Part shown: positions 47,220 to 60,003 of the stretch, one piece after another
How positions within the stretch are numbered: position 1 is the first letter of the stretch
Layout of the letters: each line of letters starts with the position of its first letter
Origin: Persicaria tinctoria
Lineage: Eukaryota > Streptophyta > Magnoliopsida > Caryophyllales > Polygonaceae
DNA length: 64,000 nucleotides
Assembly: GCA_037127255.1 (NCBI GenBank)
Contig: JBANSL010000004.1
Location: 8,432,001 to 8,496,000, forward strand
Direction: 5' to 3'
Position numbers and translations under genes: made by a program
Notes under the pieces: model-generated
Database searches by the model: none
Seen by the model: only the letters and a program-made list of their open reading frames with translations
What the model was told of the DNA's origin: nothing

Positions 47220-50200
47220 CAACTTGTACGCGCTAGAAAACGTGTATATACTCTTGAAGTTAACCTCGAATATAGCCTCGACATTAGGCTCGAAAACATA
47301 TTACCCCCGAAAATACCCTCGAATTCGACCTCAAGATACATTTTGAGGCGTAGAGGAGGGAGGTTAAATGTAGCCTCGAATTTTAACCTCGAATTTTGTT
47401 TTTCGAGAGTATTATAGCCTCCAAATAATTTCGAGGGTAATTTCGAGATCATTAGTATCGAACTATTTCGAAACTAAATTTAATGCTATTTAGCCTTCAA
47501 ATTGCCTTTAAATGAAATTCGTAGGTATTTTCCAGGGTACTAACTTCGAGGGTAAATAGTATCGATTTATAGCCTCAAAATAATTTAAGTGCAAATACGA
47601 GAGTAAAATACCCTCCAATATAACCACGAAGATAAATATTCGAGATCATATTTAACCTCCCTCTTCTACGCCTCAAAATGCGCATTGGGGTCAAATTCGA
47701 GGGCATTTTCAAGGATAATATGTTTTCGAGGGTATTTTGTCAACTCAATTTATAGTCAATTTAGAGGTTAAATTTAATATTTCCGTTCCAAAATTTGAGG
47801 TTAAATTTTGTAGCTAAATTTGAGATTAAATTCATTAGCATCAAATTGTTTTTTATTCTTTAATATATACATACATGAAATAGATTTTACTTTAAATAAC
47901 AACAATAAACAAACATAAACATTTAAATTTCATAAGTACACATAAACATGTCCTTGTGGCATTAAAGGTACTAACCCTCAACCCAACTAATTAGTTCAAC
48001 CAATACATATTCCCACCCGACCAAGCAACCATCTAAAAAAGGGTGCAATTCAAGTCCAAAATATTTGCACACCAATTAGTGTAATGGTTAGCTTATACAC
48101 TATATCCAACATACTCATATTACATACAAACTATGGGTTAGAGTTTGCAAGACCGGAAGGAGATGAAGAAGGTTGACCTGCTTGAACGAACGAATAATGG
48201 TGGATTGGAACTTTTGCTTGATCTCGAGCTTGACGGCGAACTTGAGAAGGGGTAGCATATACCTTGTTGGTACGAATAAGCCCTTAACAACCTTTCTTCC
48301 AATCCATAAAGTCTTGCATTAGAGGGTCAACCACATGCTTCAATCCAAATCTTTTCTCCGTGTCTCTCTCTTGATGTTCACATTCAAGATCTTCTGAAAT
48401 GGGTTCAACTTCTTTGGCATTCTTTGGCAGTAAGTTGTTCATATTTTTCCTAGATTTTCAACAACCAAATAAATGAACAAAGCCAGAAAAAAAACACATA
48501 TCAAAAGTGTAGCAACTTGTTTCAGCAACAAGAAAGTTTCACAAGAGTGTCACAAGTTGTTAGCAGGAAGGATCAAGTTTATCGGCACAAAGAAACAAGC
48601 TATTTACCAACATCGAACAAGATAAACACAAAGCAACTCGTTGTTTAATAGCACAATGTACGATGTTTTTTCATCATCTGAACTAATGTATGATGCTTTT
48701 TCACCATCTTGATTGGCCTTGAAAGATATTTACAATCCAGTAAGCAACTATCATTGATTTTTGGAATATGTCTATAAATTGCTAGGTGTGAATGATGACA
48801 TTTGCAATCTATAAATTACTTTGTCTGATTTTCATATAACTCATTGCTCAGGGCTCCTTTAGGATGAAATGCAACATTTTGGATGCAGGAGACAAAAAAA
48901 TGCTCATTGTGCATCCTTGATCTGATAATTGTGGTTTACTCTTCAACCAAAATTAGTGACGGGGATCTATTTAGATACTTTTTTCAGCTAAAAAAATTAA
49001 TAAAGTCCATTTCCACAAAATTAGTGCTGCTAATGGTGGGCTTTATCCTAATATCATATAACCCTCAACTCAAGCAGCCCTTTAACCTAATAGAAAATGA
49101 AATTAGAAAAAATACCGTCTTTGAGGGTGATGCAAAACCAGTAGGGTGAAGCAAGGCTCTAGCCTTCCAACAAAAAACCTTGTATTCGTGGATGTGAGTG
49201 ACAACAAATCAGTACCGGGGACAAACAAGATGTAAAGGGGTGCTGCAAATGACAAAGAAGAGGATGTCGAGATCTCATCTTCAACAGAAAAAAAAAAAAC
49301 AACATAAACGGACATGGACGACATACCGATATGAGAGGGATCTTGGCTTACCATAGTGGAATAGGAAAGGGATCTCGGCTTCACTAGAGGAGAGAACAGG
49401 GAGAAACTGCAGAGAGGGAGGCGACACCAGGGAGCCGCGGCGAGGGAAGCGACACCAGGGAGCGGATCTCGTCTTCAAGCCATCCGAGAAGTGGCTGAGA
49501 GGTCGGCGACACCAGAGAGAAGCGGCTGAGATGGATGCGACACCAGGGAGCCGCTGAGAGGGAGGTGAGAATGGGTCGGGATCTCGTCTTCAAGTCATCA
49601 GAGAAGAGGCGGAGAGGTCGGCGACATCAGTGAGAACAAGGAGGCTGGAGAACGTCTGATGGAGGCGAGGAGGGAATGGAACTGTTCTTTTTATACCACC
49701 GCTCAAATAGAAATTATACCACCGCTCAAATAAAAATTTTGCCTCCTAATTTTTCATAAGCCGGGAAATTTTGAGCGAAATTTTTTCAAAACAATAAATA
49801 ATTTTGGGTATACTATTTCTTATTTTTAAAAGTTAAAATATATGAAAATTAATTATACATTAGAAAAAACTTAGGCTAATAGAATGTATCATCATCATAA
49901 AAACTGTTAAAATGAGATAGGTTTTTTTTTTAACGTTGTATGGGAGCAATTTTGTATTTAAAAAAAGCTATTTATGATATCTTTTTTTTTTTGGTGTTTT
50001 TTGTTTATTTAGTTTGAAAATATCATAATATTCATAATAATAACTAAATAAACACCACTTTTTTACAAATAAACAATTTTACGCCCCATACGGAGTTTAT
50101 ATTTTTTCATAAACTTTTAACATTTATTTCACACAAATTTTCAATTTCAACTTGTTTATAATTTTAGTCACTTTTTTTTACCTCGCCCCATACGTACCCA

Positions 50201-50806
50201 ATATGTATTCTAATTATTATGTATCCTCATTATAAAAAAAAATAGGCAGTTGGAGGATTTAATGCATTAATTATGGCTAACAACTTTGCTCTCGATCTTG
50301 ACCTTAAAGGAAATTCATTTTTTTCGAGGTTATACGCCCACAAATATACCCGCGAATACATAATTTGAGGTTACTTAGCCACATTGTTAGCCCCCAAAAA
50401 AAAATCGTAACCATTTAGGATCAAACTTACCCTCGAAATTAGCCTCGTAATATATATTGAGTTGTTACACCCTCAACTCTACCCTCCAAAAAATATTCCA
50501 ACCTATATGCCCTCGAAATTAGCCTCAAGTGTACCCTCTCACAACTTCATTACTAACATCGCTTGACAATAGCTTCAAAAAAGTGCCCTCGAATTTTGTT
50601 TTGAGGCTAATATACACTCGACTATACCCTCGAAATATATATTCGTGGTTATATAGCATGGAAAAATAGCTCCGATTTTATTTCAATGGTACTTAGGATC
50701 CAAATATTTTTTCGAGTCCAAATTCGAGGGTACTAACTACGATGGTACTCTCGAAATAATTGGTAGCCAATAACTTCGAGGCTATATAGCGTTTTTCTAG
50801 TAGTTG
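47220..50806. mobile_element. non-autonomous CACTA (En/Spm-like) element
   Basis: About 3.6 kb that interrupts the duplicated GRP upstream region. The right end, read inwards, is CAACTACTAGAAAAACGC and the left end CAACTTGTACGCGCTAGAAAA, both close to the plant CACTA terminus CACTACTAGAAAAA. Subterminal zones (47.26-47.85 and 50.3-50.8 kb) carry many CCTCGAA-type repeats, as CACTA elements do. The interior has only remnants: a short minus-strand stretch at 48450-48160 with DPLMQDFMDWKKG that may be transposon-derived, and a tandem repeat of about 130 bp at 49430-49640. A 3-bp target duplication is not clear. Confidence 0.7.
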
Positions 50807-50974
50807 TAATGAACCATTGACTTAACCTTCCAACCAATCGAATTAAATAAGTTATAAGCACCGGCCTCTATTTAATGGTGCCTTAAGCTTATCCTTATAT
50901 GTATATGTTTGAAATTTGGGGCTCGTGTGAATGGGACAACCACCATCTACTATCTACTATATAGCTCTTAATTC

Positions 50975-50984
50975 CTATAAATAG
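50975..50984 (+). promoter_or_regulatory. TATA box of GRP1
   Basis: CTATAAATAG, 86 bp before the chosen start codon. It is conserved at the same place before GRP2. Confidence 0.75.
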
Positions 50985-51060
50985 AGGTTAAGGAAAGTGC
51001 TTGATTTGCAACCACAATCACTTAGACACTTACAGAGAGATATTAACAATAAAGGCATAT

Positions 51061-51597
51061 ATGGGGAAGTTTGTAAAGTGTTTTGTGAGGTCTTATGCAA
51101 CCTTACTACTGGTGTTGATGGTTTTAGGGTTGACCAATGGCAGGCGACTTGAACACGTAGACGGTTACTATGGCGGTGGCCTTGGCGGCGGAGGTGGTTA
51201 TGGTGGCGGACTCGGTGGCGGGTATGGTGGTGGAGCAGGAGGGGGCTACGGTGGTGGATCCGGCTATGGAGCAGGAGGCGGCTACGGACGTGGATCCGGC
51301 TATGGAGCTGGAGGCGGCTACGGTAGTGGATCCGGCTATGGAGCAGGAGGCGGCTACGGACGTGGATCCGGCTATGGAGCTGGAGGCGGCTACGGTGGTG
51401 GATCCGGCTATGGGGCTGGAGGCGGCTACGGACGTGGATCCGGCTATGGAGCTGGAGGTGGCTACGGTGGTGGATCCGGCTATGGAGCTGGAGGCGGCTA
51501 CGGTGGTGGATCCGGCTATGGAGCCGGTGGTGGCTATGGAGGTGGAGCAGGTGGTGGCTATGGTGCCGGGGGAGGTTACGGTGGCGGAGGCTATTAA
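51061..51597 (+). CDS. secreted glycine-rich protein, copy 1
   Basis: 178 residues. The N-terminus MGKFVKCFVRSYATLLLVLM then VLGLTNG is a clear signal peptide with probable cleavage after the Gly-rich NG region, followed by RRLEHVDGYYGGG. The rest is almost only Gly, Tyr, Ser, Ala and Arg, made of repeats of the 12-residue unit GGYGxGSGYGAG (x is G, R or S), ending GGGGY. This fits plant cell-wall structural GRPs. The start is set at 51061 because the second copy begins at the equivalent ATG; an upstream ATG at 51001 is in frame but lies in the leader. There is no intron. Confidence 0.9.
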   Translation: MGKFVKCFVRSYATLLLVLMVLGLTNGRRLEHVDGYYGGGLGGGGGYGGGLGGGYGGGAGGGYGGGSGYGAGGGYGRGSGYGAGGGYGSGSGYGAGGGYGRGSGYGAGGGYGGGSGYGAGGGYGRGSGYGAGGGYGGGSGYGAGGGYGGGSGYGAGGGYGGGAGGGYGAGGGYGGGGY

Positions 51598-52252
51598 TTA
51601 AAGGGATGAGATTAAATCCTAAGATTAATTGGTGGGTGATCACATACATACATATAATTATATAAATAATGGGAAACTTAAAGATAGGTACGTAGATGTT
51701 ATAGATGGATAGGCCATGCATGCATGCATGCACCAATCTGTACGTGTGTGCATAAATGGTTCATCACAGCGCAATTATGTGTTGTACGTTTTCATTTCTG
51801 TTGGTGTTTTAATTTACCGGTGAGCTCGATCTAGTGTATGTTTTCGATCTATATATATATATATACAAATATATTAATTATATGAATAAATCTTATTATT
51901 AATAGTGTTATTTATATATATTGGAGTTCATGATCGAGCACATTATAAGCTCGATTCGTTCGATTTAAGCTCAAATTTTATGAAATTTCTAAAATTTTTC
52001 TTTGAGTTAATATCTTATGACAAAATAGAACTGCTTAAAACTCAAAAAAAAAGCTCGGTTCGAGCTCGTTCATTTCATAAACAAGCCAAACTTAATTAAA
52101 AAAAAGCTATTTTAAAAATTGGGTTTGGCTCGAGCTCGTTTACCAAATGAACCAAGCTTGAACATATCAAACTCAACTAGTTCGACTTGAATAACATCCA
52201 TATCCGCAGTTTTATTAATAATTAAATTAGAAAATAATCAATGTAGACCAAA
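51598..52252. other. GRP1 3' region and AT-rich spacer
   Basis: 51598-51850 is conserved with the 3' flank of GRP2 (GATCACATACATACATATA, then GGTACGTAGAT, then TTTCGATCTATATATA), so it is part of the duplication. The remainder is AT-rich, with no gene seen. Confidence 0.6.
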
Positions 52253-52699
52253 TTGTTAGCTGAAATTGTTGTATACAAAATATGTGTACAGTTCCAAGAG
52301 CTTCAAGTATTTGTTGATGATCCAAGGTGTTGTGCAGGAGACCCTAACGGCGACTTCCTACTCGAGTTTGTGAGCGATGAGAATCCGAACAAGAGCTTAA
52401 TGGACGATGGAGGCGGCATCTATGATGACTTATCAAGGACGTCCCCAAGCTATGAGGCATTCGAGGAAGCTGACGAAGTGAGCCACAACTTCTATGTATC
52501 AACACGAGGGCGGTCCAAGACACACTTCCACCACGTGGTGCCTTCGAGGACGGTTCAAGTCCTCCTACACCACAATGCCGAAGTTGTAAAACCGAAACAA
52601 GAAACGGTCAAGAAGAGGAGATGTTGGAGAGGGTTGAGCACATTGCTTTCTTTGGAAACTATGAAATTGAGAAATCAAGGATGTAAATCAAGTATTTGA
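52253..52699 (+). pseudogene. orphan ORF, probably an exon cut by a Copia insertion
   Basis: 148 open codons with non-repetitive, protein-like composition: VDDPRCCAGDPNGDFLLEFV, an acidic middle, then FHHVVPSRTVQVLLHH and a basic VKKRRCW. The beginning follows AT-rich DNA and may be preceded by a splice site. The end runs into the start of a Copia LTR near 52690, so the natural C-terminus is lost. I do not recognise the family. Confidence 0.4.
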
Positions 52700-54840
52700 T
52701 TCGGCAATTTGAACAAACTCCATTGGAGTATTCTAGATCGAAATTCAGTGGAAGAAACTGAGTCTGTTACAACCCTTGTAACTGCAATTCCCGCCTTATA
52801 AAGGCAGCTGTACATTGAGGGTAAAATGACGATTTTGCCCTTGCTGTATTGTGTGTTCACTTGCCTTGTGCACTTGCTGTAGTCGCCAGTAGGAGTCCTG
52901 AGCTTGCACCACCATCCAATCAATTATCTATGCATACTAACTCACATACCCCCCTCAAGCTGAGCCTGGAGCAGGGAGAACTAGGCCAAGCTTGGCTCGG
53001 AAAAACTCATGCTGTCTAGCTCCAAGAGCCTTAGTGAAAATGTCAGCAACCTGGAGAGATGTTGGAACATGTACTGTGTTAAGGAAGCCAGCAGCCACCA
53101 TTTCTCGAATAAAATGAGCATCAATCCTAACATGTTTAGTGCGCTCATGGAATATGGGATTGATGGCCAACTGCTGAGCTGATTTGTTATCACAATATAG
53201 AGAAATGGGAAGTGAGATGGGTATGCCAATATCAGCTAGAACCCCTTGCATCCACACCAGTTCACTGGCCACATAAGACATAGCCCTGTACTCACTTTCT
53301 GTTGATGACTTAGACACTACTTTCTGTTTCTTGGTTTTCCAGGACACCAAAGATGAACCAAGATATACACAATAGCCAGAGAGAGATCGTCCAGTGTCTA
53401 AGCAGTTGCCTCAATCAGCATCAGTAAATGCTTGAACTATGAGGGATGATTGAGATGAGTAAGAGAGAGCAAAATTGAAGGTCCCTTTAAGGTATCTGAG
53501 AAGATATGTGAGGACATCCCAGTGAGGTTTCAATGGATTTTGATTGAACTGACTAAGCTGCTGGACAGTGTAGGATATGTCTGGTCTGGTGAGTGTAAGG
53601 TAGAGCAGTCTCCCAACTAGTCTTCTATAATCTTCAGGGTTAGGAATGGCATCACCTATGTTTGCAGAAAGTTTAATGTCATGTTGCATAGGAAATGGAG
53701 CTTCTCTGCATCCATCCATCTGGGCATCAGTAAGTATATCTAGAACATATTTTCTCTGGTTCAGTAGGATACCTGCAGAAGATCTTGAGATTTCCATGCC
53801 AAGGAAATATCTTGCTGCTCCAAGATCCTTGATGGTGAACTGTGTGTGCAAGGCAGACTTTGTGCTCTCAATTTCAGTGATAGAGCTCCCCATGATCAAC
53901 ATATCATCAACATAGACCAGAGCTATGGTTAGGTGGTTGTCTGACCTTTTGACAAACAGAGAGAATTCATGTGAGGACTGAGCAAACCCCAAAGTGATCA
54001 TGAATTTTGTGAGTTCATGATTCCACTGACGGCTGGCTTGCTTTAGACCATATAAGGATCTAGTCAATCTACACACACTCCCATTTTCCACCTTGTATCC
54101 AGGAGGGGGATTCATGTAGACTTCTTCCTCTAAATACCCATGCAAAAAAGCATTGTTGACATCCAATTGATGTAGCATCCATCCTTTACAAGCAGCAATA
54201 GCCAGCAAGATTCTTACAGTAGAGAGTTTGGCAACAGGTGAGAATGTCTGTTTGTAATCTCTATCCTTCACCTGATTATACCCCTTTGCTACTAACCTGG
54301 CCTTATACCTCTCAACTGTTCCATCAGCTCTATACTTGACCTTGAAAATCCATTTACAGCCTATAGGTTTCTTTCCTGTTGGAAGATCAGTGACCTCCCA
54401 AGTGTGGTTATCTGTGAGAGCCACTAATTCCTTTTCCATAGCTGCCTCCCATTCAGGAATTCCCTTAGCTTGAGAGTAGGTTTTAGGTTCAAATATAGAG
54501 CATACATTTACCAGTGAATGAACATACTCCTGGGAAAGGTGGGATAGATTTGATGTGGAGAACACAACAAAGGATTCTGATTGAGAGGAATCCGGCTCAT
54601 GGGGCTACATACCTTATAGATGGAAATGGACGAGGATCGACAAGTCGAAAAGGAGGATCGAGGAGGAAGGTAGGCAAAACATGTACAAGAGATAGTGTAT
54701 TGCTTTGGCTTTGTGTTTTCAGTGGGCAGTCCATGTATATTGCCCCTTTTGTTGATCAACAACACATTTTTTTTATTTTTTATTTTTTTGCCTTTTGTAA
54801 GATGAGAATCCACATAATATATAATCAAAATGTGGTGTGA
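52692..54840 (-). mobile_element. Copia F, 5'-truncated
   Basis: The 3' LTR (about 52692-52945) is followed inward by a purine tract GAGGGGGG (complement near 52950), RNase H and RT. Gag, protease and integrase are missing. The right edge near 54600-54840 is not resolved. The LTR shows the same layout as 60777-61031, including TTTATAAGGCGGGA and GTTGTAACAGACT-like phrases. Confidence 0.75.
52955..54565 (-). pseudogene. pol: Copia F RT-RNase H, one nonsense codon
   Basis: RT begins near IPEWEAAMEKELVALTDNHTW, has YVDDMLIMGS near 53905 and SLYGLKQASRQW. RNase H contains SKSSTESEYRAMS, YCDNKSA and ADIFTKAL. The only break is TGA at 53411-53413 within the conserved DAD-W region where Trp is expected, splitting 384 and 146 codons of one frame. 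Confidence 0.88.
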
Positions 54841-56299
54841 TATAGAAAAACCAGTCTCTCTTGCAATCCGGTAGAGCTAGGTTTGTCCGTATTATTAAAT
54901 ATATTATATATGACGGATGGAAGTAAATGAAATATGAAGTATACGGACTAATTAAAAAGTAAGTTTATCAATCAACCATAAGTTGCTCGACTAATCTTTC
55001 TATTATCAATTGGTTTTAAAATATGGAATTTTACTCGACTTGTGTAGTGGACTACTATAAGTTGGCGGACTACTCCTTCTATATAGCCTAGCACATATGT
55101 GTGAGCGGTTAGCCTAATGGCCCTAGATGTTCGTCATTCCTAGTTGTTGGACTACTCTTTCTATTACCACAACCTCCAAGTCCAAAGCCTCCCTTCCGTC
55201 TCTGATGATAGGAAAGGTTATCCCAACATCCATTGTTGACAATAAAAAGAAGGGCAAAAAGGATGATCGATGGTGCTAAAGATGAACCTCCCTTAGAAGA
55301 GTACTCAAGAAGAACTTGATCTCAATTAAGGCCAATTCAAAGAATATATAGAGGCGTGAGGTAGTATAAACTGTAAAATATATGCTCTTTTTGTCTACTC
55401 TCTCTAGCATGTCCTAGACAAGTTTTTTCTTTCAATAATAGGCCAAAAGATAGGAATGGCCCAAACTTGCTTGTATTACATACATAATCCACTTTTTAAA
55501 TCACTTTTATTTCCAAAATCAGTGTTAAAATTCACCACCTTAAACATAGCTCCAACATTTTTTTTAAAATAAAATATATATGTCCAAAATTGAGAAATAA
55601 AATAAACTTTATTTTTTTTAAAGATTTGAAAAATAATTTACATTTAAAAAAATTAAAAAATTAGAGAAACATATCTATTTTTTAAAATTATTTCTCCATT
55701 TTAGAGAACACGTTATAAGATAAGGTGTCTGTTAATTTAAATAATAGCTTAAAATTCTCCAAAAATGTTAAAATTCCAAAAATAATATTTTATTTATTGA
55801 TCGAAGATGCTGTGACATTAATTATGGTCGACAAAAACGTTTACTTTAGTCCCAAATCATGAATACATTTAATTAGGCAAGTGATCATTAAGTCAAGCAT
55901 GATGGAGCTTGCAAAAAGTAAGTAAACAAGGAAGTAATTGGGCTGTGGAGAGAGAGTCAAAATACAAGTAAGCGCGTCGCAAACCATCTCATTTAATATG
56001 TTAATTGCTCTCACCCGGTTACAACTTACATTACAACAACTGGAGTTTGGGCTATCGGCGTTTGACTAATTGCCAATATCATGTCCCCATCGGAAATCGC
56101 AACAACTTCTGATTTTTTCATTACGGATCGGAGTATATATATTTTCCACGTTACACTTATCAACTTAGGTGGAGCAAACTACATTTGATGGTAAATCCGG
56201 ACACGTAATTCAGGTGACAAGAGGCACACATCAGATAAACCGGCTTACACAGACCATCAGTGATAGCTAACTTATTTTGTGTTCCTATACAAGCCATCC
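54841..56299. other. intergenic; degenerate LTR trace
   Basis: No gene. 54960-55140 weakly matches the TRIM/Copia LTR at 61168-61384 (CAATTGGTTTTA then ACTCGACTTGTG). The rest is AT-rich. Confidence 0.4.
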
Positions 56300-57021
56300 A
56301 TGATTATAACAAAAAAAAAATGTTTTCCTCGTCATCACTTTCGTCACCATCAGATTGTATTTGTTCCTTCTTTGCTTTGAGGGCAAGATTTTTTTTTGTT
56401 GTTGAGGGAACTTCTCCATCTTCCTCATTCAATATCATCTCATGGGTAATAAGTTTTCCAAGAAGGTCAATGGCAGTGTGGTAAGACCTTGAGCTTCCTC
56501 AATTGCAGTAACCTTAGGATCCCACTTGGCTTTCGGGAGGCTTCTAAGAACCTTCCTTACTTTCTCAGGGTTAGAGAAAGTTTTTCCAATTCATCAGGAT
56601 TCATCTTGAAAATCTCGTACTGTCAGAGAAAGTTATTGATCTTGCTCTTGACTTGACTGGTGCATTCGTAAGTGACTACAAGTTTGTCCAATATTTCCTT
56701 GGCACTCTTGCAAGAGGAAACACGGTTAAGTTCATTAGCATCGAGAGAACAATATAATAGATTCATATATTTGAAATTCTTAGCGACGTTTTCCAAATCT
56801 GTTTGACTATATTCAGCTCCAGACTTATCGACTTCTTTCCCATCAACAATCTTCATTGGAACGCGTGGTCCTTTCTTGACTAGGTCCCATAGCTCTAGAT
56901 CTTGATTAATGATGAACATTTGCATCAGAGATCTCCAATGAACGAAGTTATTGCCACAAAAAAGAGGAGGTCGGTTGGTTGATCTCCCTTGGACAAATCC
57001 TCTATCACCTATGGTAGACAT
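56300..57021 (-). pseudogene. gag: SIRE-like gag fragment
   Basis: Begins FVQGRSTNRPPLFCGNNFVH, closely similar to the Gag at 13906 but clearly another subfamily. It is open for 132 codons, then a stop near 56623 and a shortened, frame-shifted remainder down to the acidic region near 56310. Everything downstream of gag is missing. Confidence 0.85.
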
Positions 57022-57062
57022 ATTGAAACTGACAAGATTGTTAAATCAAAACAGTGAGCCTT

Positions 57063-58057
57063 GCTCTGATACCAATTGAAGAGTCTATAAGGTGAGGAGG
57101 TGGGGGAGGGGGTGAATAGAGTATGCTCGATTTTTGCAAAACAGAAACTCTTAAAATAGTTTTCAAAACAAGTTGTCAAGACCTTGATATTGCTATCAAA
57201 TCTTGACCAAGTAAAACCAAACAAGATAAAGTAAATGCATGATGTAAAAGATGAACACACGAATTGTTAACGAGATTCAACACGAACTTGGCCTACGTCC
57301 CCGCCTAGGGTTATCCAACCCGTAGGACTCAAACCTTCTTATTTCACTTTCCTTGAGCCTAGAACTTCCCTTCTCTTATACAAAGCCTCACCGCTTCTAT
57401 TTTAGCTTTGAACCTTACAAGTGAAATAAAGGCTCTCACTACACACCAACGTGGGTTATGACGAGTATGAAAACTCTTAGAGTGAATCAAATGACTTGCA
57501 CAATAAAGACTGTGCTTATCTCAACTCTAAAAAAACCACCCACACAAAGATTAATGAGTTCACGAGAGAATGCGTTAGAAGACTTGATCGCTTTAGAATG
57601 ATTGCTTGCTTCGATGATCTTCGTCTTCTATATGCCGTCATATAAATAGTCGTTTGTCCGAAGGCAGTAAGGGCAGACCGTTGAAGTTTGACCAAAAATA
57701 ATTATTTCCATTTCTAAGATGCGCTCCCCATGATCAAATGCAATCGGCAGTTCTTGATTCTCAAGGCCGGAAGATCTTATTTCCTAAAATACATTTAATC
57801 GAGATGGCAAGTGTATAAAATATCTCACAAGGATTGTGAGCCCAAAACCTTAGATACACCAGCTCATACAAAATAAGGCTCATCTCTTTAAATCAAGTCC
57901 TGCAAGTTAGCTTGGATAGACATAATATAAATAACTCGATCAATATAATATGAACAAGTAAAGTATCCATTATGGCATTCAAACAGAGCCTCGGTTTCAA
58001 GACCTTGAAACCAAGACAATGTTTTGTCTTTCACCATCCTTTGATATTGACCTGCAG
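57063..58057 (-). mobile_element. SIRE-like LTR with primer site
   Basis: Primer site complement GCTCTGATACCA at 57063-57074, LTR from 57077 upward. It shares GCCTACGTCCCCGCCTAGGG with the SIRE LTR at 13965-14976 but is otherwise diverged. The outer boundary near 58057 is approximate. Confidence 0.75.
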
Positions 58058-58257
58058 GTTAGAACTAAAGGTATTTCAATCAAGATGGAGTCTTCACTAA
58101 CCTTTCTTATTTTGCCAATTGGCAACTTTCTTCTCCTACATTAACCAACATATAAAACGTACGTCCTTACTGATGAATAAATTAAAGGTAAAACTTATAC
58201 TGTATTTCTTTATATATCGTTCGTCGTTGAAAATGATGGATTTCGTGAGTGAATTAA

Positions 58258-59658
58258 GAGCAAGGCCAACAGCTTCTCTAAAGAATCTCTATTTTACAGA
58301 TAAAAATGTCAAAATCTCTAAAACAAATTCACTCAAACTCCAACAGCTTCTCTATTTTACAGATTTTTACATTTATTATACAGTATAATAAATAAATGCA
58401 TTTATTATGGATATTTAATTCTACATTTATAAAATATTATTTTAATCTTAATTATAATATTTAGCCTCACATTTCTAACATTTTTTTACTTATTTATAAC
58501 ATTATATATTACAATTTAACGTTTTTAAAACTTCAAACATTTCTAACATCTTTAAAACTGATTACAGATTGAAGCGCTTGAACAGATTCAACATCAAGCA
58601 TTATAGATTGCAGCAGCACTTGAAAAAACTAGTAAGAACATATTCAACATCAAGCATTACAGATTCAACATCAAGCAACATCAAGCGCTTGAACAAATTC
58701 AGCAACATCAAGCACTTGAATAGAATGCAACAGCACATTTCTGCAATGGATTAACTAATGAAAAAAATAAAATTTATGACCAGATCAAAGAACTCGAAAT
58801 TAGAGTCTAAAAAAATAAAAAATAGAATCTGCACTCGAAATTACATAAATCTGCACTCGAAATTGCAGCAGCACAGTTCTGCAATGGAAGAACTCGAAAT
58901 TACAGAAATCCGAAATTAGATTGCAGCAGCACAGTTCTGCAACATCAAATAGATTGCAGCAGCAGAGATCCGAAATTAGAATCTGCTGGGCGAAATTAGA
59001 ATCTGCAATGGAAGAACTCGAAATTACATAATAGTAAAATACTGCTGGACGAAGATGAATAGCAAATCGAACAGAATAGTAAAATAAGAAGGAGAAGAGG
59101 ATGATGCTGGACGAAATCAAACAGGATTCAAACAGAAATCAGAAATAAGAAATCAAATAAGAAGATGTTGCTGGATGAATAGCAAATCAAACGGAATAGT
59201 AAAAGGTCGAAGATGCTGCTGGACGAAATCAGAAGGAGAAGAGGATTCAAACAAAAATAAGAAATAAGAAATAAGAAATCAAATAAGAAATCAAACAGAA
59301 ATCAAGCAGAAATCAGACGAAGAAGAAGTGGAGAAGATAAAATTGAAATCACATACCTGGAAGAAGGAGAAGAGGATTCACAGCTTCAACAGTTGAGAAG
59401 AACCCTAGTAGGGGGCGGCAATATATTTGCCTGGAAACAAGCTACAGTGGTGGAGGCAATAAATTTTCTACGGGGAGAAGTGCATACATTTAATTATAGA
59501 GATGAATCCTCTTCCCACAAATTTACAGATTTTTTCCCAATTTTCACTCTTTTCTCTATTTTGCAGATTGGTTTACATAATCTGTTGGGGCTAAAATATG
59601 AGTTTTTTTCTCTAAATTCCATCTTTTCTCTATTTTAGCACATCTCTTGGGGTTGCTC
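58258..59658. mobile_element. Tourist-like (PIF/Harbinger) MITE
   Basis: 1401 bp, with ends GAGCAAGGCCAACAG and, inverted, GAGCAACCCCAAGAG, flanked by TAA at 58255-58257 and 59659-59661. The empty site is visible in the GRP1 copy (GAATTAAGATCGAGTAAT near 47155-47174). The interior has short direct repeats around CAGCATCAAGC and GCAGCAGCACAG. It has no transposase. Confidence 0.75.
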
Positions 59659-59910
59659 TAAGAGTAATAAACGTGACAGTACAGCTGGTTGATGAAGACC
59701 CCCCATTGCAATTAATCGAACATATCTGTATAGTTAGTAATGAACCATTGACTAATCTTCCAACTAATCGAATTAAATAAGTTAAGTACCGGCCTCAATT
59801 TAATTGTGTCTTAAGCTTATCCAAATATATATACGTGATATTTAGGTCATTTTATGTTTGAAACTTGGGGCTCCTCTGAATTGGTCAACCACCAACTACT
59901 ATTTCTCTTC

Positions 59911-59920
59911 CTATAAATAG
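59911..59920 (+). promoter_or_regulatory. TATA box of GRP2
   Basis: CTATAAATAG, 93 bp before the start codon, equivalent to the GRP1 box. Confidence 0.75.
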
Positions 59921-60003
59921 TAGTTGGGTAAGGAAAGTGTTAGATTTGCAACCACAATCACTTACTACGTACTTGTGTTTGGAGATATTAACAATAAGGG
60001 CAT

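Noticed and set aside
51170..51601. Overlapping ORFs in GRP1 (and antisense 50975-51736, 60113-60436)
   Set aside because: Alternative-frame reading of the glycine minisatellite; the chosen frame has a signal peptide and is conserved in both genes.
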